Assembly (NCBI RefSeq): GCF_024623455.1 | Contig: NZ_JANIPJ010000032.1 | Coordinates: 1 to 62,018 of the forward strand | From: Paenibacillus soyae | GTDB lineage: Bacteria > Bacillota > Bacilli > Paenibacillales > Paenibacillaceae | Direction: 5' to 3' | DNA length: 62,018 bases | Shown: positions 43,436 through 51,728 of the stretch, piece by piece | How the letters are laid out: every line of letters begins with the position of its first letter | Position numbering within the stretch: the stretch's first letter is position 1 | Program-made: the position numbers and the translations under genes | Notes under the pieces: generated by a model | Database searches by the model: none | What the model was told of the DNA's origin: nothing | What the model saw: only the letters and a program-made list of their open reading frames with translations

Positions 43436-43662
43436 ACCGTTCCTCCTACAAATCTGTGCAGCAAACCCACGTTGAAAGCATCCGCACTTATTCACGCACA
43501 TGCCTATTCCAATTCTGTAAGGTTACTCTCAGTTAATGGCGTAATCACTTCTATCATCATACTACAAATTACTACTCCGTTGAAGCCCTAAAGCGCATTC
43601 TGTCGCCTTATTCTGACGATTATGCGCTAAATCCCCATTGACCTTAGCATTCGCCAATATGC

Positions 43663-43690
43663 AAAAAAACCTTCTGCATCGCAGAAGGTT
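43663..43690 (-). terminator. Terminator of four-tRNA cluster
   Basis: AACCTTCTGC / GCAGAAGGTT with a three-base loop, followed by seven T on the minus strand. Confidence 0.85.
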
Positions 43691-43706
43691 CCGAAGTTTA
43701 GATAAC

Positions 43707-43780
43707 TGGAGCGGGTGATGGGAATCGAACCCACGCTATTAGCTTGGAAGGCTAAAGTTCTACCATTGAACTACACCCGC
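43707..43780 (-). tRNA. tRNA-Gly (anticodon TCC)
   Basis: Acceptor GCGGGTG pairs with CACCCGC. The anticodon loop CTTCCAA and T-loop GGTTCGATTCC are intact, and CCA is encoded. Last gene of the four-tRNA cluster. Confidence 0.96.
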
Positions 43781-43793
43781 ATATAAGAATGAA

Positions 43794-43870
43794 TGGTCGG
43801 GACGACACGATTTGAACATGCGACCCCCTGGTCCCAAACCAGGTGCTCTACCAAGCTGAGCTACGTCCCG
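43794..43870 (-). tRNA. tRNA-Pro (anticodon TGG)
   Basis: Acceptor CGGGACG / CGTCCCG with anticodon loop TTTGGGA. CCA is encoded. Confidence 0.95.
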
Positions 43871-43899
43871 ATATATCGACTTCATTCTTTAAGTAAAAA

Positions 43900-43976
43900 T
43901 GGCGCGGCCTAAGAGATTCGAACTCCTGACCTTTTGATTCGTAGTCAAACGCTCTATCCAGCTGAGCTAAGGCCGC
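43900..43976 (-). tRNA. tRNA-Arg (anticodon ACG)
   Basis: Acceptor GCGGCCT / AGGCCGC with anticodon loop CTACGAA. The first anticodon A is expected to become inosine. CCA is encoded. Confidence 0.96.
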
Positions 43977-43984
43977 AAAAATTA

Positions 43985-44059
43985 TGGAGCGGAAGACGGG
44001 AATCGAACCCGCGACCCTCGCCTTGGCAAGGCGATGCTCTACCGCTGAGCCACTTCCGC
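43985..44059 (-). tRNA. tRNA-Gly (anticodon GCC)
   Basis: Acceptor GCGGAAG / CTTCCGC with anticodon loop TTGCCAA. CCA is encoded. First gene of the cluster, about 50 bases after a good promoter. Confidence 0.96.
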
Positions 44060-44111
44060 ATATCATGTTTGTCGTCGTTTCATTAAGAACATTATCGCGG
44101 CGACAAGTAAT

Positions 44112-44140
44112 AATATATCATCTTGCGAACCGGATTGCAA
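44112..44140 (-). promoter_or_regulatory. Predicted promoter of the tRNA cluster
   Basis: On the minus strand TTGCAA and TATATT are separated by exactly 17 bases, about 55 bases upstream of tRNA-Gly (GCC). Confidence 0.6.
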
Positions 44141-44355
44141 GTTCTTTCGCGAAAAAAAAATGAAGTTTTTTTGAAGTGCCGCCGCAGAGAAAAACGGAAG
44201 CTGTCAGTGGAGAACAATATCACCTATAGGTGCCTTCGCGTTACTCCTCCTCCGTCCGCCATTCCGCATATTTTCCTACCACCTCCGCACAATGACCAGA
44301 ATTAATTTAACGGACATTGTAACCTTATTTTTAGCTAACTTCCCCTATATCCGTA

Positions 44356-44491
44356 AATAGCGGCGATTTTACCGTTAGTACAGTACCATATTGCCCACTC
44401 GACGTTCTGCCCTCGAAATTAACGGTATAATTGCCGCTATTCCCGAGCAGACGTCTACATCCAAGAAAATAACGCCAAATTGCCCGCTATT
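44356..44491. repeat. Three copies of a 22-bp intergenic repeat
   Basis: The unit AATAGCGGCGATTTTACCGTTA occurs at 44356-44377. It occurs inverted with two mismatches at 44420-44441, so the two can form a long hairpin. A third, more diverged inverted copy lies at 44470-44491 (AATAGCGGGCAATTTGGCGT read on the minus strand). The rest of the 44,060-44,607 gap holds no gene. It looks like a dispersed REP- or MITE-like intergenic element. Confidence 0.7.
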
Positions 44492-44540
44492 CTCAAAAAA
44501 GAGGTATCTATGCTTCTTTTGACATGCATAATTTACAATT

Positions 44541-44573
44541 AAAAAACCGCCCTCCCTCAAGAGGGAAAGCGGT
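44541..44573 (-). terminator. Terminator of the siderophore ATPase gene
   Basis: ACCGC-CC-TCCCTC pairs with GAGGGA-AA-GCGGT, with six T following on the minus strand. Confidence 0.85.
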
Positions 44574-44607
44574 GATTAGCTTCATAAATGGTAAAGCGCC
44601 TTAACCG

Positions 44608-45471
44608 CTATGCGCCCGCGGCGGTCCATTCTTCGCGTCGGTCCTGCTCGTTGCCGTCGTTCCCCATGACCCGGTCGGCCAATGGCTGCGCGGCAAGCGC
44701 AAACGGGAGGCAAAGCGGCAGACCCGTACGCGGATCCGGCACGATGTCCGCTTCGATGTTGAACACTTCGCGCATAATCTCCGGCGTAATAACCTCGAGA
44801 GGCGTGCCCTCGCCCTTCACCACTCCGGATTTGATCGCGATCATATGATGCGCGTAGCGCGCCGCATGGTTAAGGTCGTGAACGACCATGACGATTGTGC
44901 GGTTATTCGCTTCGTTAAGCTTCTTCAGAAGATGAAGCACCTCGAGCTGATGCGCCATGTCCAGGAACGTCGTCGGTTCGTCGAGGAACAGAATGTCCGT
45001 CTCCTGCGCAAGCGCCATGGCGATCCAAGCGCGCTGACGCTGGCCGCCGGACAGATGATCGACGGGGCGGTCGGCGAAATCGCCCATGCCTGTCGCTTCC
45101 ACTGCCCATTTGACAATCTCGCGGTCTTCTTTCTTCATGGAGCCGAAGCCCTTCTGATAAGGAAAACGTCCGTAGGATACGAGCTCAGATACTGTCAGTC
45201 CGTCCGGGGCGGTCGGATTCTGAGGCAGGATGGCCAACTGCTTCGCCACTTCCTTGGTCGACTGCTTATGAATGGACTTGCCGTCCAGCAGAACATTGCC
45301 TTTGGCTGGGTTCATGATCCGCGCCATCGTCTTCAGGATGGTCGATTTGCCGGATCCGTTCGCTCCTACCAGAGCCGTGATCTTCCCTTGCGGGATGGCA
45401 ATATTCAAGTTTTGCACAATTAAACGATCTTCATAAGCAATGTCGAGATCCGAAGTCGTTAACCGAATCAT
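44608..45471 (-). CDS. Siderophore ABC transporter ATPase (FecE/YusV type)
   Basis: This 287-aa ATPase powers uptake of iron-siderophore complexes. Walker A is GANGSGKST (about residues 36-44), the ABC signature LSGGQRQRAW (about 140) and Walker B DILFLDEPTTFLD (about 160); the switch His is in VMVVHDLNH. No permease or binding-protein gene lies beside it, as with the orphan YusV ATPase of Bacillus, which serves several permeases encoded elsewhere. Tandem Fur-type boxes upstream indicate iron repression. A weak GGAG lies upstream of ATG 45471. Confidence 0.93.
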   Translation of the reverse strand: MIRLTTSDLDIAYEDRLIVQNLNIAIPQGKITALVGANGSGKSTILKTMARIMNPAKGNVLLDGKSIHKQSTKEVAKQLAILPQNPTAPDGLTVSELVSYGRFPYQKGFGSMKKEDREIVKWAVEATGMGDFADRPVDHLSGGQRQRAWIAMALAQETDILFLDEPTTFLDMAHQLEVLHLLKKLNEANNRTIVMVVHDLNHAARYAHHMIAIKSGVVKGEGTPLEVITPEIMREVFNIEADIVPDPRTGLPLCLPFALAAQPLADRVMGNDGNEQDRREEWTAAGA

Positions 45472-45530
45472 GTGACAAGCACGCTCCTTCCGCTGCGCCT
45501 CATATCTGCAGACTGCATATCCCTAAAAAT

Positions 45531-45572
45531 TGATAACGATTATCAATGACATAATAATGATAATGGTTCTCA
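45531..45572 (-). promoter_or_regulatory. Two Fur boxes
   Basis: TGATAACGATTATCA (45531-45545) matches the 7-1-7 Fur box with one mismatch between its arms. TGATAATGGTTCTCA (45558-45572) is a weaker second box. They lie about 60 bases before the ATPase start, over the likely promoter, and predict repression when iron is plentiful. Confidence 0.85.
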
Positions 45573-45646
45573 CGCCTAATGTCAATGTGTAAATGATGCC
45601 TGCATGAACAAAGCGTGAAGATTGGATGAGGAGAGCTCGAAAGGTG

Positions 45647-45687
45647 AAGAAAAGGACCGCGCAGCGGGTCGCTAAGCGCGGTCCTTT
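45647..45687 (-). terminator. Terminator of the phosphodiester glycosidase gene
   Basis: AAAGGACCGCGC / GCGCGGTCCTTT form a strong stem just beyond the gene stop at 45733, with a short T-tract on the minus strand. Confidence 0.85.
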
Positions 45688-45732
45688 CCTTGTTGGCGGG
45701 CATCCGGCCGCGATTGCGGCTAGAGCGGTCCA

Positions 45733-48228
45733 TTACCACTTCAAATGGTTGCCGAACACGAGAGCGTTGCTGATGAGACGTCCCGGCGTCGTGATCAGCT
45801 TACCGCCCGCGTACAGGCCGGAGGACGCGCCGCCGTCCAGGTTCATGGCTTGATGGGCGCCCAGCTTCAGCATGATTTCGCCCCATTGGTTCATGGTGGC
45901 GGCCGGGACCGTGGCGATGACGACCGTCCCGTCCTTCTTGACCAGAATCCCGCTCCGGGCCGCCGCGTTCGTCAGGATCTTGGCTTCGGTGAAGCCTTCG
46001 GCCTTCGCGTTGACGGCCAGCTTGCCGTCCTTCACCAGCCTAGGGCCCGCGCCGACCGCGGTATGGACGCGCGACCAGTCGATGAGCTGTCCGCCCAGGT
46101 TTTTGGTCTCCAGCTTGTAGTCGACCTTATCCCCTACCTTAAACCTATCCGCGAGCTTCTCCTCGGCTCCCGTGAAGACCAGCACATATCCGTCGGCCGG
46201 AATGGCGGCGTTCTGATTGCTGCTCTTCAGCGTGACGATGCCGCCCCGGACCGTGATGGCGGTACCGTAGGCAAACCCTAGCTTCGCCCCGCGCTTCGGC
46301 GTGAACATGACCGCGGAGGAAGCGCCTTTCGTCGGCGTGCGGTTAACGAAATACGCGTACCAGTTGTTCGGGTGGGAGAACGAGCCGTTCGTGCCTCCTA
46401 CTATTTTGGCGCGGAGGTTGTCCATCAGGACGGTACCGTCCCAAGTGAAACCGATGGTCGTTCCGGTATTGCCGATAAAGTCGAGCTCGCCGTCCGACAT
46501 CATCATCCCGTAAGGCTCCGGAAGTCCTTCATAGGCCGAAAAATAAGTGCCGTTAACCGCCGCATCCGCGCCGTACGCCTTGGCGATATCCGCCAGCGAT
46601 TGCGAGGCGCCTACGGAGCGTTTGGCGATGCCCAGCGTGACCGGCATGCCTCGCGGAATCGTAACGGTCTGCACCGTATACGTCGTTCCATTCGAGAGCT
46701 TGATTTTCTGGGAGGCGTGCGTCGCTTTAAGCTTCGAAGAAGAGGCCGTGATCTCGACCGGCAGCTTCAGCTGTCCCTTGTAGCCCGGCGTCGTCACGTC
46801 CACGATCAGGCTGGCTTTGCCGGCCGCCACCGGGGTGACGACGCTCTCCGGGCTCACGCGTACGACATTCCCATTGTCGGAGCGGTAGCTGACGGCGACG
46901 GGAGCGGACAGCGTCAGCTTGTCCGCAAGCAGGAGCCGCGTGCCCAGCGGCAGCTTCAGCGTCCCCGAAGCTGCCGCGTACGTGACCGCGACGGGCCGAT
47001 ACGGCCCCGCCGCGACCAGCACGTCGGCGGACGCGAACGCGATCCGTCCGCCGCCAAGCGCCGCCACGCCGCCCGCTGCGCTGACCGCGGCGTGCTTGTA
47101 GGTGTACGCGATCCGGCCTGCGGCGTCGATCGCGATCACCGCGCCGGAGCGCGCGGCGGCCAGCACTTGGCCGCCCTCTGCGCCCTCCGGCGCAAGAGCC
47201 AGCGCCGCGGGGCCGAACCCGCCGGCCCCGCTGGCGCTAAGGCGCCACCGTTCCGCCCCGTCCCGGAGGCGGAACGAAACCACGTCATTGCCGCCGAGCT
47301 CCGCGGCAATGATCGAGCCGTCGTCCCCGGGGAACACGACCGGGGACGACCAGCCGCCGCCGGCGGGCGCGGCGGACAGCTCGCGCGTGAAGCGGACCGT
47401 GCCGTCCGCTTCATAGCCCGCGAGCGCCTTGCCCGCGGCAATCACGAGGCCGCCCGTTCCGTCGGCGGCGGGCATGCCCTTCCGCAGCGCCGCCGGCAGC
47501 TCGGCCTGCCACAGCAGCTTGCTCCCGTGCACGGCGTACAACGTGCCGTTGCTGGCGAGGGCGTAGACGCCTTTGCCTGCCGGCGCCATCGCGCGGACGG
47601 ACACACCCTCGGGCAGCACGTACATCTCTTTGGCGCCTTTGGCATCCAGGGACAATATCGCGTGCTGGTACGAGAAATACGGGCGTCCTTCGCCATCCGC
47701 GACGGCGGCCGACGGCATCAGATTTTCCGTCTTCTTCTGGAAGTAATAGATGCCTGCCATTTCGCCATTGCCTTTGCCGTCGTAACGGTATAGCCGGGCG
47801 CTTCCGCCCGTGATCCAAATATCGCCTTTCCCGTTCATCACAGGCGCCGTTAGTCCCGTGTACTGATTTTTGGAGAAGACGGCTTTGCCGTTCGGATCAA
47901 GTATCGCAATAAGCCCGTTCTCCGTCGTCGCGAACAGCTTGCCGTCCGACAGCGGGAGCGGCTTGTTCAGCTTGCCGCCTGCTTGGTAGCGCCAATATTC
48001 CGTTTCGACTGCGGCTATCGCGACGCTCGGCTTCGCCTTAGCTTTCCGTTCACGCAGCAGTTCTTCCACTCTTTCTGTCTTCATCCATTTGCTGAAGAAT
48101 CCGCGAGAAGCCGCCGATGAGACTTGTTCTTCCCCGTGCGCGCCCCCTCCCGGCAATGCCAGCCCGATGGTCACAGCCGCGATAACCGCAATCGCCCGGT
48201 ATCCTGCTTTTCTGATGCCCGCCTGCAT
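45733..48228 (-). CDS. Exported beta-propeller and phosphodiester glycosidase (NAGPA) protein
   Basis: This is a large secreted protein of about 831 aa. A signal peptide (IRKAGYRAIAVIAAVTIGLA) is followed by a PQQ-type beta-propeller region (about residues 75-420; repeats such as VPDGLI-like GLIAILDPNGKAVFS and GVYALASNGTLYAV), a Big-type domain (about 430-510) and a C-terminal phosphodiester glycosidase domain. The latter shows NGTYFSAYEGLPEPYG, GTTIGFTWDG and MNLDGGASSGLY, the conserved core of the N-acetylglucosamine-1-phosphodiester alpha-N-acetylglucosaminidase family. It probably acts on wall glycopolymers. The frame runs up to 48390, but the signal peptide fits ATG 48228 or a TTG two codons earlier. 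The propeller region is very GC rich. Confidence 0.85.
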   Translation of the reverse strand: MQAGIRKAGYRAIAVIAAVTIGLALPGGGAHGEEQVSSAASRGFFSKWMKTERVEELLRERKAKAKPSVAIAAVETEYWRYQAGGKLNKPLPLSDGKLFATTENGLIAILDPNGKAVFSKNQYTGLTAPVMNGKGDIWITGGSARLYRYDGKGNGEMAGIYYFQKKTENLMPSAAVADGEGRPYFSYQHAILSLDAKGAKEMYVLPEGVSVRAMAPAGKGVYALASNGTLYAVHGSKLLWQAELPAALRKGMPAADGTGGLVIAAGKALAGYEADGTVRFTRELSAAPAGGGWSSPVVFPGDDGSIIAAELGGNDVVSFRLRDGAERWRLSASGAGGFGPAALALAPEGAEGGQVLAAARSGAVIAIDAAGRIAYTYKHAAVSAAGGVAALGGGRIAFASADVLVAAGPYRPVAVTYAAASGTLKLPLGTRLLLADKLTLSAPVAVSYRSDNGNVVRVSPESVVTPVAAGKASLIVDVTTPGYKGQLKLPVEITASSSKLKATHASQKIKLSNGTTYTVQTVTIPRGMPVTLGIAKRSVGASQSLADIAKAYGADAAVNGTYFSAYEGLPEPYGMMMSDGELDFIGNTGTTIGFTWDGTVLMDNLRAKIVGGTNGSFSHPNNWYAYFVNRTPTKGASSAVMFTPKRGAKLGFAYGTAITVRGGIVTLKSSNQNAAIPADGYVLVFTGAEEKLADRFKVGDKVDYKLETKNLGGQLIDWSRVHTAVGAGPRLVKDGKLAVNAKAEGFTEAKILTNAAARSGILVKKDGTVVIATVPAATMNQWGEIMLKLGAHQAMNLDGGASSGLYAGGKLITTPGRLISNALVFGNHLKW

Positions 48229-48383
48229 TCTCAAGAACGCCCCCGCCTTTTTCCCCGGTCCCGCCGGATGTTTGTTGGGAACTATATCGGACCCGCCCCG
48301 CCAAAAATGTAGCCTTACGCAATAAATTCGTTGAAGGAGCCGCCATTCATTTAGTACACTGTTGATCAAGGAGTGGATAAACG

Positions 48384-48779
48384 GTGACAATCAAGAGATT
48401 TACCCTGGAGGAAGCGAACGCCCTGCTGCCGCAGCTGAAAGCGGAGCTGGGACGTCTGCAGGAGATGTCCGAGGAGCTGGAGGAACAATATATCGCTTAT
48501 CGCATGATGAAGGCCTCCTACAAGACAACCAAGGGCGACCCTCTCTTCGAGCTGGAAAGCAAGCTGGATTTCATGCAAGTCGAATTCAACCTGCACATGG
48601 ATAATTTCTCCCGCCAAGGAGTCCTCGTCAAAATGATTACGCCGGGCCTGCTCGATTTCCCCGCGATCGTGGACGGCGAAGAAGCGCTTCTGTGCTGGAG
48701 GGAAGGCGAGGACCGGATCGCTCATTATCACGGCTGGAACGACGGCTACGCGGGCAGGAGGCGCCACCCCGACGCCTGA
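48384..48779 (+). CDS. DUF2203 family protein
   Basis: This 131-aa cytoplasmic protein of the DUF2203 family has unknown function. The family pattern is clear: RFTLEEANALLPQLKAELGR at the N-terminus, a helical hairpin, GVLVKMITPGLLDFPA, and the closing CWREGEDRIAHYHGWNDGY. It starts at GTG 48384 with AAGGAGTGG upstream. It is divergent from the glycosidase gene, so the two promoters share the short space at 48,230-48,384. Confidence 0.92.
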   Translation: MTIKRFTLEEANALLPQLKAELGRLQEMSEELEEQYIAYRMMKASYKTTKGDPLFELESKLDFMQVEFNLHMDNFSRQGVLVKMITPGLLDFPAIVDGEEALLCWREGEDRIAHYHGWNDGYAGRRRHPDA

Positions 48780-48801
48780 ACGTCTTGAACTATAAAACAA
48801 C

Positions 48802-48829
48802 AAAAAACCCCTTCCTTCCGGAAGGGGTT
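48802..48829 (-). terminator. Terminator of tRNA-Leu
   Basis: AACCCCTTCC / GGAAGGGGTT with a four-base loop. The T-run lies on the minus strand, so it serves the tRNA-Leu gene and possibly also the plus-strand DUF2203 gene. Confidence 0.85.
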
Positions 48830-48847
48830 GCATTCATTATTCGTAAG

Positions 48848-48930
48848 TGGTGCGCGTAGAGGGACTTGAACCCCCACGGTCTCCCGCCAGATCCTAAGTC
48901 TGGTGCGTCTGCCAATTCCGCCATACGCGC
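48848..48930 (-). tRNA. tRNA-Leu (anticodon TAG)
   Basis: A class II tRNA with a long variable arm. Acceptor GCGCGTA / TACGCGC, anticodon loop CTTAGGA, CCA encoded. It is identical to the copy at 61124-61206. Confidence 0.96.
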
Positions 48931-49003
48931 GCATGAAGTACGTTAGACCTTGATCATACATGATCCCGCCGCGGATTGCAACTGCCGGAACATGGAAGGG
49001 CTC

Positions 49004-49035
49004 AAAAAAGCCCGGCTCCTCTTCGGAGCCAGGCT
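49004..49035 (-). terminator. Terminator of the CorC/HlyC-type gene
   Basis: AGCC-GGCTCC / GGAGCC-GGCT with six T on the minus strand, just after the stop at 49047. Confidence 0.85.
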
Positions 49036-49046
49036 GTCCACCCTTG

Positions 49047-50387
49047 TTATCTCACCGCTTCTTCCTCAGCCGCTTCTTCTTTCTTATTCACGTACAGCCG
49101 CAAGGACGTCTTCAATATTTGATGATTGTCCATCTCGACGATCGTCCAGCGATGTTCCCCATGGTCGATTGGCTCCGGCTCCTCGTCCAGCGAAATGAAT
49201 TGGACCTGCAGCCAGCCGCCGATCGTGTCGACGTTGTAGTCGTTCTCGAACCGGATGCCGAACTGCTCCTCGAGATCGCTGAGCAGCACTCGTCCGTTCA
49301 CGATGTATTCGTTGTCGGATACCTTCATAATATCCGGCTGTTCGTCGGCGTCGAACTCGTCGCGAATCTCGCCGACGATCTCCTCCAGGATATCCTCCAT
49401 CGTAATAATGCCGGCCGTGCCGCCATACTCGTCCACGACAAGAGAGATATGCACGCTTTTCTTCTGCATCTTCAGCAGCACGTCCTGAAGCGGAGCCGTC
49501 TCGTGAATGGCCTCGATCTCGTGCATGAGCTCCCGCAGAGGAGTCTCGCGCCCCAGCGCCATGTCGGTGACAAATTCCTTCGCGTTCAGGAATCCGATAA
49601 TTTTATCTTTATCGCCATCTTGCGTCACAGGATAGCGGGTGTAACGATTTTCATCGATTATAGTCAAAATTTGCTCGTTCGACATTCTTTCGTCGATTGC
49701 GATCACTTGCAGGCGGGGAACCATCACGTCTTTCGCCACGCGCTCGTCGAAATCGAAAATATTTTGCATATAGGCAAGCTCGGTTTGATTGATTTCGCCG
49801 CTGTTAAAGCTTTGCGTCATAATAATTTTCAGCTCTTCTTCGGAATGGGCCTGCTCATGTCCGGCCGGCTGTACGCCAAAGATACGTAGAAATACGCGGG
49901 CGGATCCGTTAAGCAGCCAAATAAGCGGGAATAACAGCTTGCCGAATAGAACAAGAGGACCGGACAACAGCAGCGTCATGCGTTCCGCGAATTGAATCGC
50001 CAGCGTCTTCGGAGCAAGCTCGCCGAATACGACGTGAAGGAATGTCATAAGCGCGAGGGCAAGCGCATACGAGATCGGCGTGGCCCATGCGTCGGATACT
50101 CCCCAATCATGGAAGATCGGATGAAGAATCTTCTCGATGGTCGGTTCGCCTAGCGCGCCGAGACCCAGCGCCGTCACCGTAATACCCAATTGGCACGCGG
50201 ACAAATAATAATCGAGCTCCGTCACGAGCTTCTTCGCGGCGACGGCCCTCTTGTTACCCTCCGTGATCAATTGTTCGATTCGGGACATCCGCACTTTGAC
50301 GACGGCGAATTCGGCTCCTACGAAGAATGCGGTCAATGCAACAAGCAACACAACCAAAAGCAAATTAATGACGATGGCTAAGTCCAA
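49047..50387 (-). CDS. CNNM/CorC-type (hemolysin C family) membrane protein
   Basis: This 446-aa membrane protein of the CNNM/CorC group is linked to magnesium and other divalent cation export. A DUF21 membrane domain with four hydrophobic segments (about residues 5-185; includes LTAFFVGAEFAVVKVR and LSACQLGITVTALGLGALGE) is followed by a CBS pair (about 205-330; KDVMVPRLQV and TAGIITMEDILEEIVGEI) and a C-terminal CorC/HlyC domain (YIVNGRVLLSDLEEQFG). The start appears to be TTG 50387 after GAGGG. Confidence 0.92.
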   Translation of the reverse strand: MDLAIVINLLLVVLLVALTAFFVGAEFAVVKVRMSRIEQLITEGNKRAVAAKKLVTELDYYLSACQLGITVTALGLGALGEPTIEKILHPIFHDWGVSDAWATPISYALALALMTFLHVVFGELAPKTLAIQFAERMTLLLSGPLVLFGKLLFPLIWLLNGSARVFLRIFGVQPAGHEQAHSEEELKIIMTQSFNSGEINQTELAYMQNIFDFDERVAKDVMVPRLQVIAIDERMSNEQILTIIDENRYTRYPVTQDGDKDKIIGFLNAKEFVTDMALGRETPLRELMHEIEAIHETAPLQDVLLKMQKKSVHISLVVDEYGGTAGIITMEDILEEIVGEIRDEFDADEQPDIMKVSDNEYIVNGRVLLSDLEEQFGIRFENDYNVDTIGGWLQVQFISLDEEPEPIDHGEHRWTIVEMDNHQILKTSLRLYVNKKEEAAEEEAVR

Positions 50388-50531
50388 TACGTTCCCTCTA
50401 GCGAGGGATTCACCTCCATATTTTATAAAGCAGAATAGTCAAGTAGTACGAGGGGAATACGGGAAACGTTTCGGCTTACACGGGAATCTGTCTATTAATT
50501 TGCTTATTATGTCGTTATTGTCATCAGATAT

Positions 50532-51728
50532 TCACAATTGCTGCTTACGATATTGGTTCGGGGGCAAGCCCGTCGCTTTCTTGAACGAGGTGCTGAAGTA
50601 GTGCTGCGATTCGTAGCCGGTCTTCTCCGCGATTTCGTTCATCGTCAAGTCCGTTTCGCTGAGCAGCCGGATCGCTTCCTTCAAACGGGTCTGCGTCAGC
50701 AAGCTGATGAAGGAAGCCCCGGCTTCCTGCTTGAAGAGCCTGCTCAGGTATACGGGCGATACGTTCAGCTCATTCGCGATGCCTTCCAGCGACAGCGATG
50801 GCTCGGCGTACCGTTCTCCGATCAACTCTTTCGTCCGTCGCACGAGAGGCGACAACCGGGTCTCCTTATTAACGGACGATTTCGCCTCCGCATAGAGCGA
50901 GGGCACATCTCCTTCCCGATTCTCCAGAAAGCTGGCCACGATCTGAATCTTCAGATAGTCGGCGACAGCCGTTTCGATCTGCCTGAATGCCGACTCGTCC
51001 GGCCTGCCCCAGATCAGCACGACGATCAGTCCCACATCATCGCGGAAATGAACGCTGGCGTACTCCCGCAGATGCTCCTCCATAATATTTTCGATGGCGA
51101 ACAATAACAGCTGCCGGTCCTTCTCGGAGAAAAACGCCTTGCCTTTCGACTGCTCCGGCCATCGGATGACACCCACCATATCCGGAGCCTCGCTTGGCAT
51201 TCCCAGGAAGGCGAGCTGCTCGGCAATCTCGTCTTCGGACAACTCGCCTTTCATCCACTCCAGACAAAACCGTTCTCTTAGAAGCGCAAAATTTTTGTCG
51301 ATCTGCTTGGCCGCCATTTGCAGCAATTCCCCGTTCGCCGCCGTCTCCTCCAGCTTCTGAACGATCCGTCTCAGCACCTCGGTCAGCGCTTCCGGATTAA
51401 CCGGCTTCAGAATATAGTCGTCGACCTCCAGCTTGATCGCTTCGTAGGCATACGCGAATTCGTCGTGCCCGGTCACGATCACGATTTTGCAATGCGGTAA
51501 TTGCTGACGGAGGTGGCCGATCAAGGTCAGCCCGTTCATGATCGGCATGCTCAGATCGACGAGCAGAACATGCGCCTGCTTCTCTACGGCAAGCTCCAGC
51601 GCTTCTTCGCCGTCCTCCGCCTCTCCGACGACCTCCAGACTCAGCGCCTCCCAAGGCACCGAGCTGCGGATGCCTTCCCGGATAATCGCTTCGTCGTCCG
51701 CGATTAACGCTCTCCACTTGCGGCTCAT
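50532..51728 (-). CDS. YesN-type response regulator (REC + AraC HTH)
   Basis: This 398-aa regulator has an N-terminal receiver domain (about residues 5-125) with the phosphorylated Asp in HVLLVDLSMPIMNGL and acidic pair DDE at the start. The middle is not recognised. A C-terminal AraC double helix-turn-helix (about 290-395) shows LSLEGIANELNVSPVYLSRL and MNEIAEKTGYESQHYFSTSF. It probably switches on the adjacent sugar uptake genes. It overlaps the kinase gene by four bases (ATGA), so the pair is translated together. Confidence 0.93.
   Translation of the reverse strand: MSRKWRALIADDEAIIREGIRSSVPWEALSLEVVGEAEDGEEALELAVEKQAHVLLVDLSMPIMNGLTLIGHLRQQLPHCKIVIVTGHDEFAYAYEAIKLEVDDYILKPVNPEALTEVLRRIVQKLEETAANGELLQMAAKQIDKNFALLRERFCLEWMKGELSEDEIAEQLAFLGMPSEAPDMVGVIRWPEQSKGKAFFSEKDRQLLLFAIENIMEEHLREYASVHFRDDVGLIVVLIWGRPDESAFRQIETAVADYLKIQIVASFLENREGDVPSLYAEAKSSVNKETRLSPLVRRTKELIGERYAEPSLSLEGIANELNVSPVYLSRLFKQEAGASFISLLTQTRLKEAIRLLSETDLTMNEIAEKTGYESQHYFSTSFKKATGLPPNQYRKQQL

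Noticed and set aside
46372..47793. 473-aa plus-strand frame opposite the glycosidase gene
   Set aside because: Arg-rich low-complexity antisense frame in a very GC-rich stretch.
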